Assembly: GCF_000454545.1 (NCBI RefSeq)
Contig: NZ_CM002139.1
Span: 4,420,016-4,484,015 of the forward strand
DNA from: Xanthomonas cassavae CFBP 4642
GTDB lineage: Bacteria; Pseudomonadota; Gammaproteobacteria; Xanthomonadales; Xanthomonadaceae
Reading direction: 5' to 3'
DNA: 64,000 bases
The notes below the pieces were generated by a model that saw only the letters and a list, made by a program, of their open reading frames with translations, made no database searches and was not told where the DNA came from. Shown here piece after piece: positions 24,518-33,891 of the stretch. Within the stretch, counting starts at the first letter, position 1. Each line of letters opens with the position of its first letter. A program made the translations under genes and the position numbers.

Positions 24518-25819
24518 ATGTTCGGCTACTACTTCACTCTCGCGCTGCGCAGCTTTCGCCGCAACAAGGTCCTCACCGCATTGATGGTGCTGGCCATTGC
24601 GCTGGGCATCGGCGCCAGCATGACGACGTTGACGGTGTTCTATGTGTTGTCGGGCGATCCGATCCCGCAGAAGAGCGACCGGTTGTTCTATGTGCAGGTC
24701 GATGCGCAACCGAAGGCCGGCTATCAGCCGGGAGAGGAGCCCGATTACCAGTCCACCCGCTTCGACGCCGAAGCGCTGCTGCGTGAGAAGCGCGCCATGC
24801 GCCAGGCGATAATGACGGGTGGATATGTCGCGATCGAGCCACAGCGCAGCGGATTATCCCCGTTCAAGTTGAATGCGCGTTACAGCTCGGCCGATTTCTT
24901 TCCGATGTTCGACGTACCGTTCCTATATGGCCAAGGCTGGGCAAGCGTCAGCGACGAACGGCACGAACGTGTCGCAGTGATCAGCAAGTCGTTGAACGAA
25001 AAGTTGTTCGATGGTGGCAACAGCGTCGGACGCGAGCTGCGCGTGGACAAGAATACCTTTCGGATCGTAGGCGTGCTGGATAACTGGAAGATCGACCCAC
25101 GCTTCTACGACATCACCGAAACCTACGGCTCGGATGAGCAGTTGTACATTCCATTCAGCGTAGCGATTGATCTGAAGTTGAGTCATTTTGGCGGAACCAA
25201 CTGCTACGGCAAGGTCGAGGCTGGCGACTCCGCCGCGCTCAACGCGCCCTGTAGCTGGGTGCAGTACTGGGTGGAGCTGGAAAATGCCAAGCAGGCGAGC
25301 GATTACAAGGCCTACCTCGAAAATTATTCCGATCAACAACGTGCCGCCGGGCGTTTTACCCGGCCGAACAATGTGCGCCTGCGCAACGTGATGGAATGGC
25401 TGGACCACAACAAGGTCGTGCCCAGCGACGTACGCCTGCAACTGTGGCTGGCCATGGGCTTTCTGGTGGTGTGCCTGCTCAACACGGTAGGCCTGTTGCT
25501 GGCGAAATTCCTGCGCCGCAGCGGAGAGATCGGTGTGCGGCGCGCGCTTGGCGCATCGCGCGGCGCAATCTTTGCGCAGTGTCTGGTGGAGGCAGGGACC
25601 ATCGGCCTGGCCGGTGGCATCTGCGGACTTGTGCTGGCGTGGCTGGGGCTGTGGGCCGTGCGTCAGCAACCGGTGGATTACGCCGCGCTGGCGCACCTGG
25701 ATATCACGATGCTGCTGCTGACGTTCGCCATGGCGATCGCCGCGAGTCTGCTCGCCGGCATCCTGCCGTCCTGGCGCGCCATCCAGGTCGCACCGGCGCT
25801 GCAGTTGAAGTCGTCCTGA
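24518..25819 (+). CDS. MacB/FtsX-type ABC permease 1
   Basis: Integral inner-membrane subunit with the usual layout: one N-terminal helix (VLTALMVLAIALGIGASMTTLTVFYVL), a large periplasmic domain (about residues 45-300) and three C-terminal helices around LWLAMGFLVVCLLNTVGLLLAKFLRRSGEIGVRRALGASRGAIFAQ, the FtsX coupling segment. It probably pairs with the second permease, since both are single-FtsX half units. GGAGCC precedes the ATG. Confidence 0.92.
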   Translation: MFGYYFTLALRSFRRNKVLTALMVLAIALGIGASMTTLTVFYVLSGDPIPQKSDRLFYVQVDAQPKAGYQPGEEPDYQSTRFDAEALLREKRAMRQAIMTGGYVAIEPQRSGLSPFKLNARYSSADFFPMFDVPFLYGQGWASVSDERHERVAVISKSLNEKLFDGGNSVGRELRVDKNTFRIVGVLDNWKIDPRFYDITETYGSDEQLYIPFSVAIDLKLSHFGGTNCYGKVEAGDSAALNAPCSWVQYWVELENAKQASDYKAYLENYSDQQRAAGRFTRPNNVRLRNVMEWLDHNKVVPSDVRLQLWLAMGFLVVCLLNTVGLLLAKFLRRSGEIGVRRALGASRGAIFAQCLVEAGTIGLAGGICGLVLAWLGLWAVRQQPVDYAALAHLDITMLLLTFAMAIAASLLAGILPSWRAIQVAPALQLKSS

Positions 25820-25874
25820 ACCTCCCGCCCGCCGCACCGCGGCGGGCCACGCTCCCTATATTCAAGGTAAGCCC

Positions 25875-27101
25875 ATGGACATCCGCCCTATCGTCTCCAC
25901 CTTGCGCCGCCACAAGACGGCCGCCGCACTGATCGTGCTGGAGATCGCACTGGCTTGCGCCATCATCTGCAATTCGCTGTTCCTGATCGGCAATCGCCTG
26001 GACACCCTCCACAGCGCAAGCGGCATCGCCGAACAGGAGCTGCTCAGCATCCAGCTGGACGGCATCGGTCCGCAGGCCAATGCCGATGCGCGTACCCGGG
26101 AGGATCTGGCAGCGCTACGCGCGGTGCCCGGCGTGCGCAATGCGGTCATCACCAACCAAATCCCCTTCGTCAATTACTCGTCCAACACGGGGCTGACCCT
26201 GACCCCGGAGCAGGAACGCTCCACGCTCAATGCCGCGCAGTACCTGGTCAGCGAAGGCAGCCTGGATACACTTGGCCTGCAATTGAATGCCGGCCGCGAC
26301 TTCAGCCCCGACGAATACATCAGCCAGGAAAAAGCCGATAACGACGATGAGGTCCGCAAGAAGGGCGCGGCGATCATTCTGACGCAGGGAGCGGCGGACA
26401 AGATGTTCCCCGACCATGGCGCGCTCGGCAAGACCATTTACTCTGGCGATGTCCCGCTGCGTATCGTCGGAATCGTGCGCACCCTGGCGCGGCCGAACAA
26501 TGTCAATGGACTGTCGGCAAAGGACTATTCGATGCTGTTGCCTATCCGTCCTCCGTACACTGATGGGCAATACCTCGTGCGTGTCAGCGATCCTCTTCGA
26601 CGGCCAGAGGTGCTGAAGGCGGCGGTGGTCGCCTTGATGAAGGTGGACAACAGCCGGCTAGTGCTGAAACAAGAGACCTACACCGAAATCCGCGACAAGT
26701 ACTTCCGCAATGATCGCGCCATGATCTGGCTGCTTGGCGCGGTGTGCATCGCCCTGCTGATCGTCACTGCGCTAGGCATCGTTGGTTTGGCCAGCTTCTG
26801 GGTGCAGCAACGCACCAAGCAGATTGGCATCCGCCGTGCGCTGGGTGCAACGCGCAGCCAGATCCTGCGCTACTTCCAGATCGAGAATTTCCTGCTCGCC
26901 TCGGTCGGCATCGTGCTCGGCATGCTGATGGCCTACTCGATCAACGTCTGGCTGATGGCACGCTACGAATTGCCGCGACTGCCGGCGATCTACCTGCCGA
27001 TTGGCGCGCTGCTGCTATGGATGCTCGGCCAGCTGGCGGTGTTCTGGCCGGCCCGCCGCGCAGCCGCGGTACCACCGGCCGTTGCCACCCGCAGCGCATG
27101 A
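25875..27101 (+). CDS. MacB/FtsX-type ABC permease 2
   Basis: Second half-permease with the same layout as its neighbour: N-terminal helix (AAALIVLEIALACAIICNSLFLI), periplasmic domain, and a C-terminal three-helix FtsX domain with FWVQQRTKQIGIRRALGATRSQILRYFQIENFLL. AAGGTAAG precedes the ATG. The two permeases are only distantly similar outside the FtsX domain, so the transporter is probably a heterodimer with one shared ATPase. Confidence 0.92.
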   Translation: MDIRPIVSTLRRHKTAAALIVLEIALACAIICNSLFLIGNRLDTLHSASGIAEQELLSIQLDGIGPQANADARTREDLAALRAVPGVRNAVITNQIPFVNYSSNTGLTLTPEQERSTLNAAQYLVSEGSLDTLGLQLNAGRDFSPDEYISQEKADNDDEVRKKGAAIILTQGAADKMFPDHGALGKTIYSGDVPLRIVGIVRTLARPNNVNGLSAKDYSMLLPIRPPYTDGQYLVRVSDPLRRPEVLKAAVVALMKVDNSRLVLKQETYTEIRDKYFRNDRAMIWLLGAVCIALLIVTALGIVGLASFWVQQRTKQIGIRRALGATRSQILRYFQIENFLLASVGIVLGMLMAYSINVWLMARYELPRLPAIYLPIGALLLWMLGQLAVFWPARRAAAVPPAVATRSA

Positions 27102-27196
27102 TGATCAGCGCCCCATCCCGGCCCCTGGTGGCCGGGATGAGGCCGGCGTTGCCACCCTCGGTCTCTTGCAACCACCATTCCGAACCGGACATCCAT

Positions 27197-27628
27197 ATGG
27201 CCACCTTTTTTGCGACACCGGCACTGATCGTCCTTGTAGCCCTCTGTGTTGTCCCCGCCGGCCAGGCGCATGCCGTAACCAAGGCCGGCGCTTCGACCCA
27301 CGAGGTCCTTGTCGTCAATGACACCCGGCTCAACTGGCGCCACAACGATCAGGTTCTTGAGCTCGTCACCACCGGCGATGGCTTGCTGGTCACCCAGGCC
27401 AGCGTGGCGCTGGACCTGCAGTTGCAGCGCGGTGACCGCGTGCGCACGGCGGGCCGGACCCAGATCACCGCGGTGGCGCACTTGCTGGACGCGCTGCGTG
27501 CCGCTGCGGGCAAGCCCATCGTCGTGGAGGTCCTGCGCGATGGCGTCCAGCTGCGTCTGACCTGGACAGCGGCACGCTATGCGCCCTTGCTGCCGCCCGT
27601 CGCGCCGTTGCCGCCCACGCCACGCTAG
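27197..27628 (+). CDS. small exported PDZ-like protein of the efflux operon
   Basis: A 143-residue protein with a signal peptide (MATFFATPALIVLVALCVVPAGQAHA). Residues about 60-125 have a PDZ-like pattern (GLLVTQASVALDLQLQRGDRV, then LLDALRAAAGKPIVVEVLRDGVQLRLTW), without protease residues. It ends in a proline-rich tail. It sits in the operon between the permeases and the regulator, which suggests a periplasmic accessory role such as sensing or docking. I know of no named family for it. Confidence 0.65.
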   Translation: MATFFATPALIVLVALCVVPAGQAHAVTKAGASTHEVLVVNDTRLNWRHNDQVLELVTTGDGLLVTQASVALDLQLQRGDRVRTAGRTQITAVAHLLDALRAAAGKPIVVEVLRDGVQLRLTWTAARYAPLLPPVAPLPPTPR

Positions 27629-27727
27629 CGTGGCCCAGGCGCCGCCGCAGCGGCCACATGCGTCCGCCACCGGTATTGCCTCACAACTGCCGACTCACTG
27701 CCCGGCAATGGGTTGTAGCGTCGTCCT

Positions 27728-27743
27728 GCACAGTATTCTGTGC
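27728..27743. promoter_or_regulatory. palindrome GCACAG-TATT-CTGTGC before the regulator gene
   Basis: A perfect 6-bp inverted repeat with a 4-base centre lies 33 bases before the ATG of the response regulator. It overlaps a TATTCT that could serve as a -10 box, so it may be an operator of an internal promoter. Confidence 0.5.
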
Positions 27744-27775
27744 CAATACCCCTTCGTGCCTTCCCGAGCAACGCG

Positions 27776-29113
27776 ATGCCGCAGATCCTGATCATCGACG
27801 ACAACACAGCGGTCGCCACCGCACTGGACGTGCTGTTCTCGCTGCATGACATCGAATCGATGCATGCGTCATCGCCGCAGGCCGGATTGTCGCTACTGGA
27901 TGCGCAAGCCTTCGACCTGGTGATCCAGGACATGAACTTCACCGCCGACACCACCTCCGGCGAGGAAGGCGAAGCCTTGTTCACCCAGATCCGCCAGCGC
28001 CATCCGGACCTGCCGGTCATCCTGCTCACGGCCTGGACGCATCTGGGCAGCGCCGTCGGCCTGGTCAAGGCCGGTGCAGCCGATTACATCGCCAAGCCCT
28101 GGGACGACACCAGGCTGCTGACCACGGTCAACAACCTGCTGGAACTGTCCGAGGCACGTCGCGAGCTGCAGCGTCGCCGCGAACGCGAGCATCGCGGCCG
28201 CGAGCAACTCACCCAGCGCTATGACCTGCGCGGCGCGGTGTTCGCCGACCCTGCCAGCGAGCGCGCGATTGCATTGGCCTGCCAGGTGGCCCGCTCGGAA
28301 TTGCCGGTGCTGATCACCGGCCCCAACGGCAGCGGCAAGGAGAAGATCGCCGAGATCATCCAGGCCAACTCCGCCGTCAGGCACGGCCCGTTCATCGCGC
28401 TCAACTGCGGCGCACTGCCCGGGGAGTTGATCGAGGCGGAACTGTTCGGCGCCGAGGCCGGTGCCTACACCGGCGCCAACAAGGCGCGCGAAGGCAAGTT
28501 CGAAGCCGCCGATGGCGGCACGCTGTTCCTGGACGAGATCGGCAATCTGCCGCTGGCGGGCCAGATGAAGCTGCTGCGCGTGCTGGAGACCGGCCGCTAC
28601 GAGCGGCTGGGTTCCAACCGCGAGCGCCATGCCAAGGTGCGCGTCATCAGCGCCACCAACGCCGATCTGCCAGCGATGATCCGCGACGGCAGCTTTCGCG
28701 AGGATCTGTACTACCGCCTCAACACCGTGGAAATCGCCTTGCCCGCACTGGCCGAGCGCCCGGGCGACATCGTGCCCCTGGCCGACCACTTCCTGGCCGT
28801 CGGCACGCCCTTGTCGGCGCAGGCGCGCGATGCGCTGCAACGGCACGCATGGCCGGGCAACGTGCGCGAACTGCGCAACGTGCTGCAACGTGCGGCGCTG
28901 CTGGCACAAGGCGCACGCATCGAAGCCACCGACCTGAACCTGCCACGCACCGCAGCGCCGCTGGCGCCTGCGGCGAGCGAGCCCGACCGCGCACGCATCG
29001 AGCAGGCACTGGCACGCGCGCAAGGCGTCATCGCACAGGCCGCTGCCGACCTGGGACTGAGCCGACAGGCGCTGTACCGGCGCATGGACCGTTACGGCAT
29101 CAAGTCGGAATGA
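27776..29113 (+). CDS. sigma-54-dependent response regulator (NtrC family)
   Basis: Transcription activator that, when phosphorylated, would open sigma-54 promoters. Residues 1-120 are a receiver domain with acidic pocket LIIDD and phospho-acceptor Asp52. The AAA+ domain follows, with Walker [10 protein letters not shown] near residue 181 and the sigma-54 contact loop GAYTGA near 228 (Tyr replacing the common Phe) before [13 protein letters not shown] (Walker B). The C-terminus is a Fis-type helix-turn-helix ([23 protein letters not shown]). The ATG at 27776 is preferred to the frame start at 27740 because it begins the receiver domain exactly. It overlaps the kinase gene by ATGA. Confidence 0.95.
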   Translation: MPQILIIDDNTAVATALDVLFSLHDIESMHASSPQAGLSLLDAQAFDLVIQDMNFTADTTSGEEGEALFTQIRQRHPDLPVILLTAWTHLGSAVGLVKAGAADYIAKPWDDTRLLTTVNNLLELSEARRELQRRREREHRGREQLTQRYDLRGAVFADPASERAIALACQVARSELPVLITGPNGSGKEKIAEIIQANSAVRHGPFIALNCGALPGELIEAELFGAEAGAYTGANKAREGKFEAADGGTLFLDEIGNLPLAGQMKLLRVLETGRYERLGSNRERHAKVRVISATNADLPAMIRDGSFREDLYYRLNTVEIALPALAERPGDIVPLADHFLAVGTPLSAQARDALQRHAWPGNVRELRNVLQRAALLAQGARIEATDLNLPRTAAPLAPAASEPDRARIEQALARAQGVIAQAAADLGLSRQALYRRMDRYGIKSE

Positions 29114-30468
29114 AGCCCGGTATGTGGACACGCTCTTTTACGTCCTCGCTATTTCTTCGCCTGTTGCCGGTGCTGGCGCTGGCGGCCGCCTTGCCCTGGT
29201 TCACCGCTTATTGGCTGGACCACGGCTGGCAGGTTGCCGCGATCTCGGTGGTAGTGCTGTTGGCGGCGATGTGGTGGAGCCTGCGCCGCGCCACCGCACC
29301 AATGCGCTCGCTGTTCCGCGCCCTGGCCGGCACCACCAGCAGTTACCGCGACGGCGAGTACACCTTCGGCGTGTACTGGCGCGGCAACGACGAGCTGGCA
29401 CAGCTGGTGCAGGCGCATGCCGAACTCGGTGACGTCTTGCGTGCGCAGCGGCGCGACCTGGTACAGCGCGAATTGATGCTGGACACCATGCTGCAGAACA
29501 CGCCGGTGGCGATGCTGCTCGTCATTGCCGGCGGCGACAGCCTGCGGCGGATCGGCTTTTCCAACAACGCCGCGCGCAAGCTGCTGCACGACGGGCGCAA
29601 GCTCGAAGGCCAGCATCTGGACGATGTGCTCGAACGCATGCCCGGCGAACTGCGCGATGCCCTGGCGCGCGGCGGCGATTGCCTGTTCGCAGTACGCGAA
29701 GACGGCGATGACGAAGACGACGAGCAGATCTATCACCTGTCACGGCGCAGCTTCCACCTCAACGGCCGCGGCCACGAATTGCTGCTGATCCGCACCCTTA
29801 CCACCGAGTTGCGCCGCCAGGAAGTGCAGACCTGGAAGAAGGTCATCCGGGTGATCAGCCACGAGTTGAACAATTCGCTGGCGCCGATCGCCTCGCTGGC
29901 GCATTCGGGCGCGGAATTGTTGCGGCGCGAACGCATCGACCGCCTGGGCACTGTCTTTGAAACCATCGAAGAACGCGCGCGCCATCTGGAAGGTTTCATC
30001 CGCGGCTATGCGCGTTTTGCCAAGCTGCCACAGCCACAATTGCAGACCATCGAGTGGGCGCCATTCCTGGAGCGCCTGCGGCAGCAGATCCCGTTCCAGC
30101 TGCAGGGCGAGCTGAGCGATATCGCCAGCCGCATCGATGCCGCGCAGGTCGAGCAGGCGCTGCTCAATCTTCTCAAGAATGCGCACGAAGCCTGCAGCGA
30201 GGCACAGCCGCCCAACAGCGATGTCGCGGTGCGGGTCACGCGCGTGCCGCAGTGGTTGCGCATCGAAGTGCTCGACCGCGGCAACGGCATGAACGAAGCA
30301 GTGCTGCACAACGCACTGATGCCGTTCTATTCGACCAAGCGCAATGGCACCGGCCTTGGCCTTGCGCTCACCCGCGAAATTGCCGAAGCGCATGGCGGCC
30401 GCATCTCGCTGCATAACCGCGAACACGGCGGGCTGTGCGTGACCTTGCTGTTGCCGTTGGCGGCCTGA
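29110..30468 (+). CDS. NtrY-like sensor histidine kinase
   Basis: Membrane kinase expected to phosphorylate the regulator with which it overlaps by four bases. Two N-terminal helices (LFLRLLPVLALAAALPWFTAYWL and WQVAAISVVVLLAAMWWSL) enclose only a very short periplasmic loop, so it may sense the membrane or cytoplasm rather than a periplasmic ligand. A PAS-like middle follows. The H-box is SHELNNSLAPI with His251, and the ATPase domain has N (LLNLLKNAHEA), G1 (DRGNGM) and G2 (GTGLGLALTREIAEAHGG) boxes. At 452 residues it is complete. Confidence 0.94.
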   Translation: MKPGMWTRSFTSSLFLRLLPVLALAAALPWFTAYWLDHGWQVAAISVVVLLAAMWWSLRRATAPMRSLFRALAGTTSSYRDGEYTFGVYWRGNDELAQLVQAHAELGDVLRAQRRDLVQRELMLDTMLQNTPVAMLLVIAGGDSLRRIGFSNNAARKLLHDGRKLEGQHLDDVLERMPGELRDALARGGDCLFAVREDGDDEDDEQIYHLSRRSFHLNGRGHELLLIRTLTTELRRQEVQTWKKVIRVISHELNNSLAPIASLAHSGAELLRRERIDRLGTVFETIEERARHLEGFIRGYARFAKLPQPQLQTIEWAPFLERLRQQIPFQLQGELSDIASRIDAAQVEQALLNLLKNAHEACSEAQPPNSDVAVRVTRVPQWLRIEVLDRGNGMNEAVLHNALMPFYSTKRNGTGLGLALTREIAEAHGGRISLHNREHGGLCVTLLLPLAA

Positions 30469-30782
30469 AAGCAGCAAGGCGCTCAGGATTGAATAGCGCT
30501 TGAGATCCATGCAACCCATGCGTTGCATCAGGCCGCCGGTCGCGGACGCGCCTCGCGCACGTGGTAGGAGCGCCCCTGGGCGCGATGGCGTTACCGGTAA
30601 TGCCTGTCGCGCCCAGGAGCGCTCCTACGCATCCATGCGGCACGACACAGCTGCTGAGCCCGTTAGCCGCCTTGACGCGTCGCCATGAGAACCGCGGCGC
30701 TGTCGCGCGCTTCCGATGGGTCGCGGCCACCAAGCGCAATCAGCGCCAGCGCTGTTCGCTGCGATCCGGGGTGCAGCGCAGC
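30469..30782. other. 314-base gap between convergent genes, with a REP-like element
   Basis: This separates the kinase gene from glmU. Apart from the inverted repeat at 30563-30628 I see no gene or other signal in it. Confidence 0.5.
30563..30628. repeat. REP-like imperfect palindrome
   Basis: GTAGGAGCGCCCCTGGGCGCGA on the left is answered by TCGCGCCCAGGAGCGCTCCTAC on the right with about 22 bases between. GTAGGAGCG palindromes of this type are common extragenic repeats in xanthomonads and pseudomonads. It lies between the 3' ends of two convergent genes and could end or stabilise both transcripts. Confidence 0.8.
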
Positions 30783-32150
30783 CTATTTCTTGGTCGGCCG
30801 TTCCCAGCCTTCGATCACGGTCTGCCGTGCACGCGTCACCGTGAGCTGACCCGCCGGCGCATCGCGCGTGATCACCGACCCGGCACCGATGGTGGAATGG
30901 GCACCAATCGCGATCGGCGCCACCAGCGCGCTGTTGGACCCGACAAAGGCGCCATCGCCGATGGTGGTCTGCGACTTGTTCACGCCATCGTAGTTGCAGG
31001 TGATGGTGCCGGCACCGATGTTGACCTTGCTGCCGATCACCGCATCGCCCAGATAGGTCAGATGGTTGGCCTTGCTGCCGACGCCCATGGTGACCTTCTT
31101 GGTCTCGACGAAATTACCGATATGCACGCCATCGGCCAGCACCGTGCCCGGGCGCAGGCGTGCGAACGGCCCGACCAGTACCGCGCCTTCGGTGACCACC
31201 CCTTCCAGATCGCAATGCGCACGCACCTGCGTGCCGGGGCCGAGGTTGACGTCGCGCAGGCGCACGAACGGGCCGATCACCACGCCATCGCCGAGTGTCA
31301 CATCGCCTTCCAGGATCACATCGATATCCAGCTGCACATCACGGCCCACCTTGACCGTACCGCGCTGCTCCACGCGCGCGGGGTCGGCCATGCGCACGCC
31401 CTCCAGGCACAACGCGCGTGCGGCGCGCAGTTGCCAGGCGCGCTCGAGCTGGGCGAGCTGCCACGGGTCGTTGGCGCCTTCCACGTCCTGCGGGTCGGCC
31501 ACATGCACCATCTCGGCCGGGGTGAAGTCGGCGGCCGCGCTGGCGAAGATATCGGTCAGATAGAACTCGCCCTGCACATTGTCGTTGGACAGGCCGCTCA
31601 ACCAGCGACGCAGCGCGGTGGATTCGGCGGTCACGATGCCGGTATTGATGGTGCGGATGCGCCGCTGCTCGTCGTTGGTGTCCTTCTGTTCGACGATCGC
31701 GGCCACCTTGCCTTCGGCATCGCGCAGGACGCGCCCGTAGCCGGTGGGGTTGGCCAGTTCGGCGACCAATACCGCCATGCGGCCGGGCGCATGCAGCAAC
31801 TGCAGCAGGCTTTCGCTGCGGATCAGCGGCACATCGCCATACAACACCAGCACGGTGGCCGCATCGGGCACCGCATCCATCGCCTGCTGGACCGCATGGC
31901 CGGTGCCCAGTTGCTGCCGCTGCTCGGCCCAGTGCAGATCGTCCTGCGCGGCAAACGCCGCACGCACCTGGTCGCCGCCGTGCCCGTACACGATGTGGAT
32001 CGCCGCCGGCTGTAGCTGCCGCGCCGTGGCGATCACGTGCGCCAGCATCGGTTGGCCCGCCAGCGGTTGCAGCACCTTGGGCAGCGCCGAGCGCATGCGC
32101 TTGCCCTCGCCCGCGGCCAGGATCACAACGTGCAGGGGCAAAGTCATCAC
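30783..32150 (-). CDS. glmU: bifunctional GlmU: GlcN-1-P acetyltransferase / GlcNAc-1-P uridyltransferase
   Basis: Makes UDP-GlcNAc for peptidoglycan and lipopolysaccharide. At 455 residues it is full length. The N-terminal uridyltransferase has [25 protein letters not shown] and LYGDVPLI. The C-terminal left-handed beta-helix has hexapeptide repeats ([44 protein letters not shown]). It is divergent from the GtrA gene. glmS, which supplies the same pathway, is 8.5 kb away on the same strand. Confidence 0.98.
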   Translation of the reverse strand: MMTLPLHVVILAAGEGKRMRSALPKVLQPLAGQPMLAHVIATARQLQPAAIHIVYGHGGDQVRAAFAAQDDLHWAEQRQQLGTGHAVQQAMDAVPDAATVLVLYGDVPLIRSESLLQLLHAPGRMAVLVAELANPTGYGRVLRDAEGKVAAIVEQKDTNDEQRRIRTINTGIVTAESTALRRWLSGLSNDNVQGEFYLTDIFASAAADFTPAEMVHVADPQDVEGANDPWQLAQLERAWQLRAARALCLEGVRMADPARVEQRGTVKVGRDVQLDIDVILEGDVTLGDGVVIGPFVRLRDVNLGPGTQVRAHCDLEGVVTEGAVLVGPFARLRPGTVLADGVHIGNFVETKKVTMGVGSKANHLTYLGDAVIGSKVNIGAGTITCNYDGVNKSQTTIGDGAFVGSNSALVAPIAIGAHSTIGAGSVITRDAPAGQLTVTRARQTVIEGWERPTKK

Positions 32151-32293
32151 TACGTTCCGGTTGCAGGACAGACCCGAATTCTAGTCGCAGTGCCGCAACG
32201 CGGCGTGGTCGCTGCATGCCATCAACACGCGATGACACGTTTTTAAGCGTTGCCCCCGCTAGGATGGGCGCCCTTTCCCCACGTCCGGCACGC

Positions 32294-32677
32294 ATGAGCC
32301 TGTTTCGCCAAGGCGGCCAGTTCACCCTGATCGGCGCCCTGCAGCTGGCCGTGGATTGCAGCATCTTCATTGCCGCCACCGCCGCCGGCATGCCCGCAGC
32401 GCCTGCCAACCTGCTCGGACGTGTCAGCGGTGCACTGCTCGGCTTCTGGCTCAACGGCCGCTACACCTTCGCCCGCCAGGAGGGCGCTCGCCTGGGCTGG
32501 CAGCGCTTCCGCCGCTTTGCGGTGATGTGGCTGACCTTGACGCTCATCAGCACCTGGCTGCTGTCGACTGCCGTGGATCTGCTCGGCCTGGGTCAGGCCT
32601 GGCTGGCCAAACCGCTGGTCGAAGGCGGGTTGGCGATTGTGTCGTTCTTTCTGGGCCGGCACGTGGTGTACCGCTGA
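32294..32677 (+). CDS. GtrA-family membrane protein
   Basis: Small integral membrane protein of 127 residues with four predicted helices (FTLIGALQLAVDCSIFIAATAAG; ANLLGRVSGALLGFWLNGRYTF; FAVMWLTLTLISTWLLSTAV; PLVEGGLAIVSFFLGRHVVYR). The GtrA pattern is the N-terminal QFTLIGALQ, the middle NFxxxRxxxF-type segment (here NGRYTFAR) and the C-terminal FFLGRHVVYR. Such proteins help flip lipid-linked sugars or act in cell-surface polysaccharide synthesis. The start at 32294 (MSLFRQGG) is chosen over the in-frame extension to 32216 because the family begins there. Confidence 0.85.
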   Translation: MSLFRQGGQFTLIGALQLAVDCSIFIAATAAGMPAAPANLLGRVSGALLGFWLNGRYTFARQEGARLGWQRFRRFAVMWLTLTLISTWLLSTAVDLLGLGQAWLAKPLVEGGLAIVSFFLGRHVVYR

Positions 32678-33073
32678 GGCAAGACAAGCGCCCCCAGCGA
32701 CCGGCCGCATGGCAGCACCCAGCGTGCGCTCGACCTGAGCCTGTCGCGTGCGCTCGCTGTCGACATGGAGCGCAGCCAACGAAGACGCCATGACATGGCA
32801 CTGTCGTTCGACCACATCGCTCCGTCGGTCGCAGAGGACGTTACAACTAGGCGTTTTCCCGCGTCGAATCCGACGCCGCTGCACAACGCGGGGGTTCGCG
32901 GCATTCGGGAGATGCGGCAAAGACCTCCACCACGAACAGATGGAGCGGCCAGACACTCCTGACCGCAAGCCGGTTGATCACCCGTCCCCAGGCCAGCCGC
33001 CCACGCGTGGGCCATCACGCGTCACTGCATCATCGGCCTAGCTGCAGCCATCCACCCGATCGATCACCGCCCA
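32678..33073. other. 396-base gap between convergent genes, nothing recognised
   Basis: It lies between the ends of the GtrA gene and the chorismate mutase gene. Short frames exist but none has a ribosome site plus family features. I see no clean terminator hairpin. Confidence 0.45.
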
Positions 33074-33661
33074 CTAGGACTTGTTGCCTGCCGGTTGGCA
33101 GAAATCGCCCAGGCTGCGTACCAGTGCCGCGCGATGCAACGCGTCCAGTTGCCACTGCGCGGCATAGTGCGCGGCCGCACGCGCGGTGCTGGCCGGGCAC
33201 TCGGGGGCCGCCCGTGCCGGCCCTGCGGCGGCCAGTGCATCGAGCAACTCGCCTTGCAGTTGATCCAGCCGCGTGCGCAACGCGACCAGATCCGGCCGGG
33301 CGGTCTCCGGAGCGCGGCCCCGCTCGTGCCAATGATTCAGCAGTGCGTATTGCACCGCCTTGTTCGCTTCGATCTGCGCGGCAAAGAAGCGCACCGCGTC
33401 ATCGGGCTCCAGTCCATGCACGGAGGCCTGATCGCGCACGCTCAGCAACACCGCCGCCTCGCGCGTCTGATCCAGTACCGGCTTGCCGCTGTCCCACTTG
33501 CTCAACGCCACCGCATCCCCGATGGCATTGCGCTGCACGATGCGGCCCAGCAGCGGGTCCAATGACGGCTGGCTGCGCGCAGGCAACGCACAGCCCAGCA
33601 GCGTCACGGCAAGCGTGGCGGAGATTGCGTAACCGCGAAGGCCTTCGGTCAAGCGGGTCAT
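33074..33661 (-). CDS. periplasmic chorismate mutase (AroQ gamma type)
   Basis: Exported all-helical chorismate mutase converting chorismate to prephenate outside the cytoplasm. Residues 1 to about 30 are a signal peptide (ISATLAVTLLGCALPARSQ). The core has the gamma-class pattern: LLGRIVQRNAIGDAVALSKWDSGKPVLDQTREAAVL, with the Arg, Lys and Glu/Arg positions that line the active site, then FFAAQIEANKAVQYALLNHW. Two late cysteines (PECPAST and DFCQPAG) can form the disulfide typical of secreted mutases. At 195 residues it is of usual size. Secreted mutases occur in plant-associated and pathogenic bacteria; a role in host interaction is inference. Confidence 0.9.
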   Translation of the reverse strand: MTRLTEGLRGYAISATLAVTLLGCALPARSQPSLDPLLGRIVQRNAIGDAVALSKWDSGKPVLDQTREAAVLLSVRDQASVHGLEPDDAVRFFAAQIEANKAVQYALLNHWHERGRAPETARPDLVALRTRLDQLQGELLDALAAAGPARAAPECPASTARAAAHYAAQWQLDALHRAALVRSLGDFCQPAGNKS

Positions 33662-33784
33662 GCGGTGCTCCTCGACTCACGGATATTGTCTGCCATGGCG
33701 CGCCCGATGCGCAGCACGGCGCGGTGGCAGGCAGTGTGCGCGCTCCCGGCCGCCCGATGCGGCCGGCCGCGCAACAGACTCTCC

Positions 33785-33820
33785 AAAAACGAAAACGCCG
33801 GCACGAAGGCCAGCGTTTCT
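33785..33820 (-). terminator. rho-independent terminator of the atp operon
   Basis: On the minus strand AACGCTGGC pairs with GCCGGCGTT (one mismatch) over the loop CTTCGT and is followed by TTCGTTTTTGG. It lies about 75 bases after the atpC stop. Confidence 0.8.
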
Positions 33821-33891
33821 TTCGGATCCACACCAGGGTGCGGCACTCCTGCTCAATCGCATCACCTGCCCGGCGACGGGCATGTGTTCGA

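Noticed and set aside
32678..33073. Possible PIP-box promoter (TTCGC repeats) in the gap
   Set aside because: TTCG motifs are present but not with the required 15-base spacing or in front of a gene.
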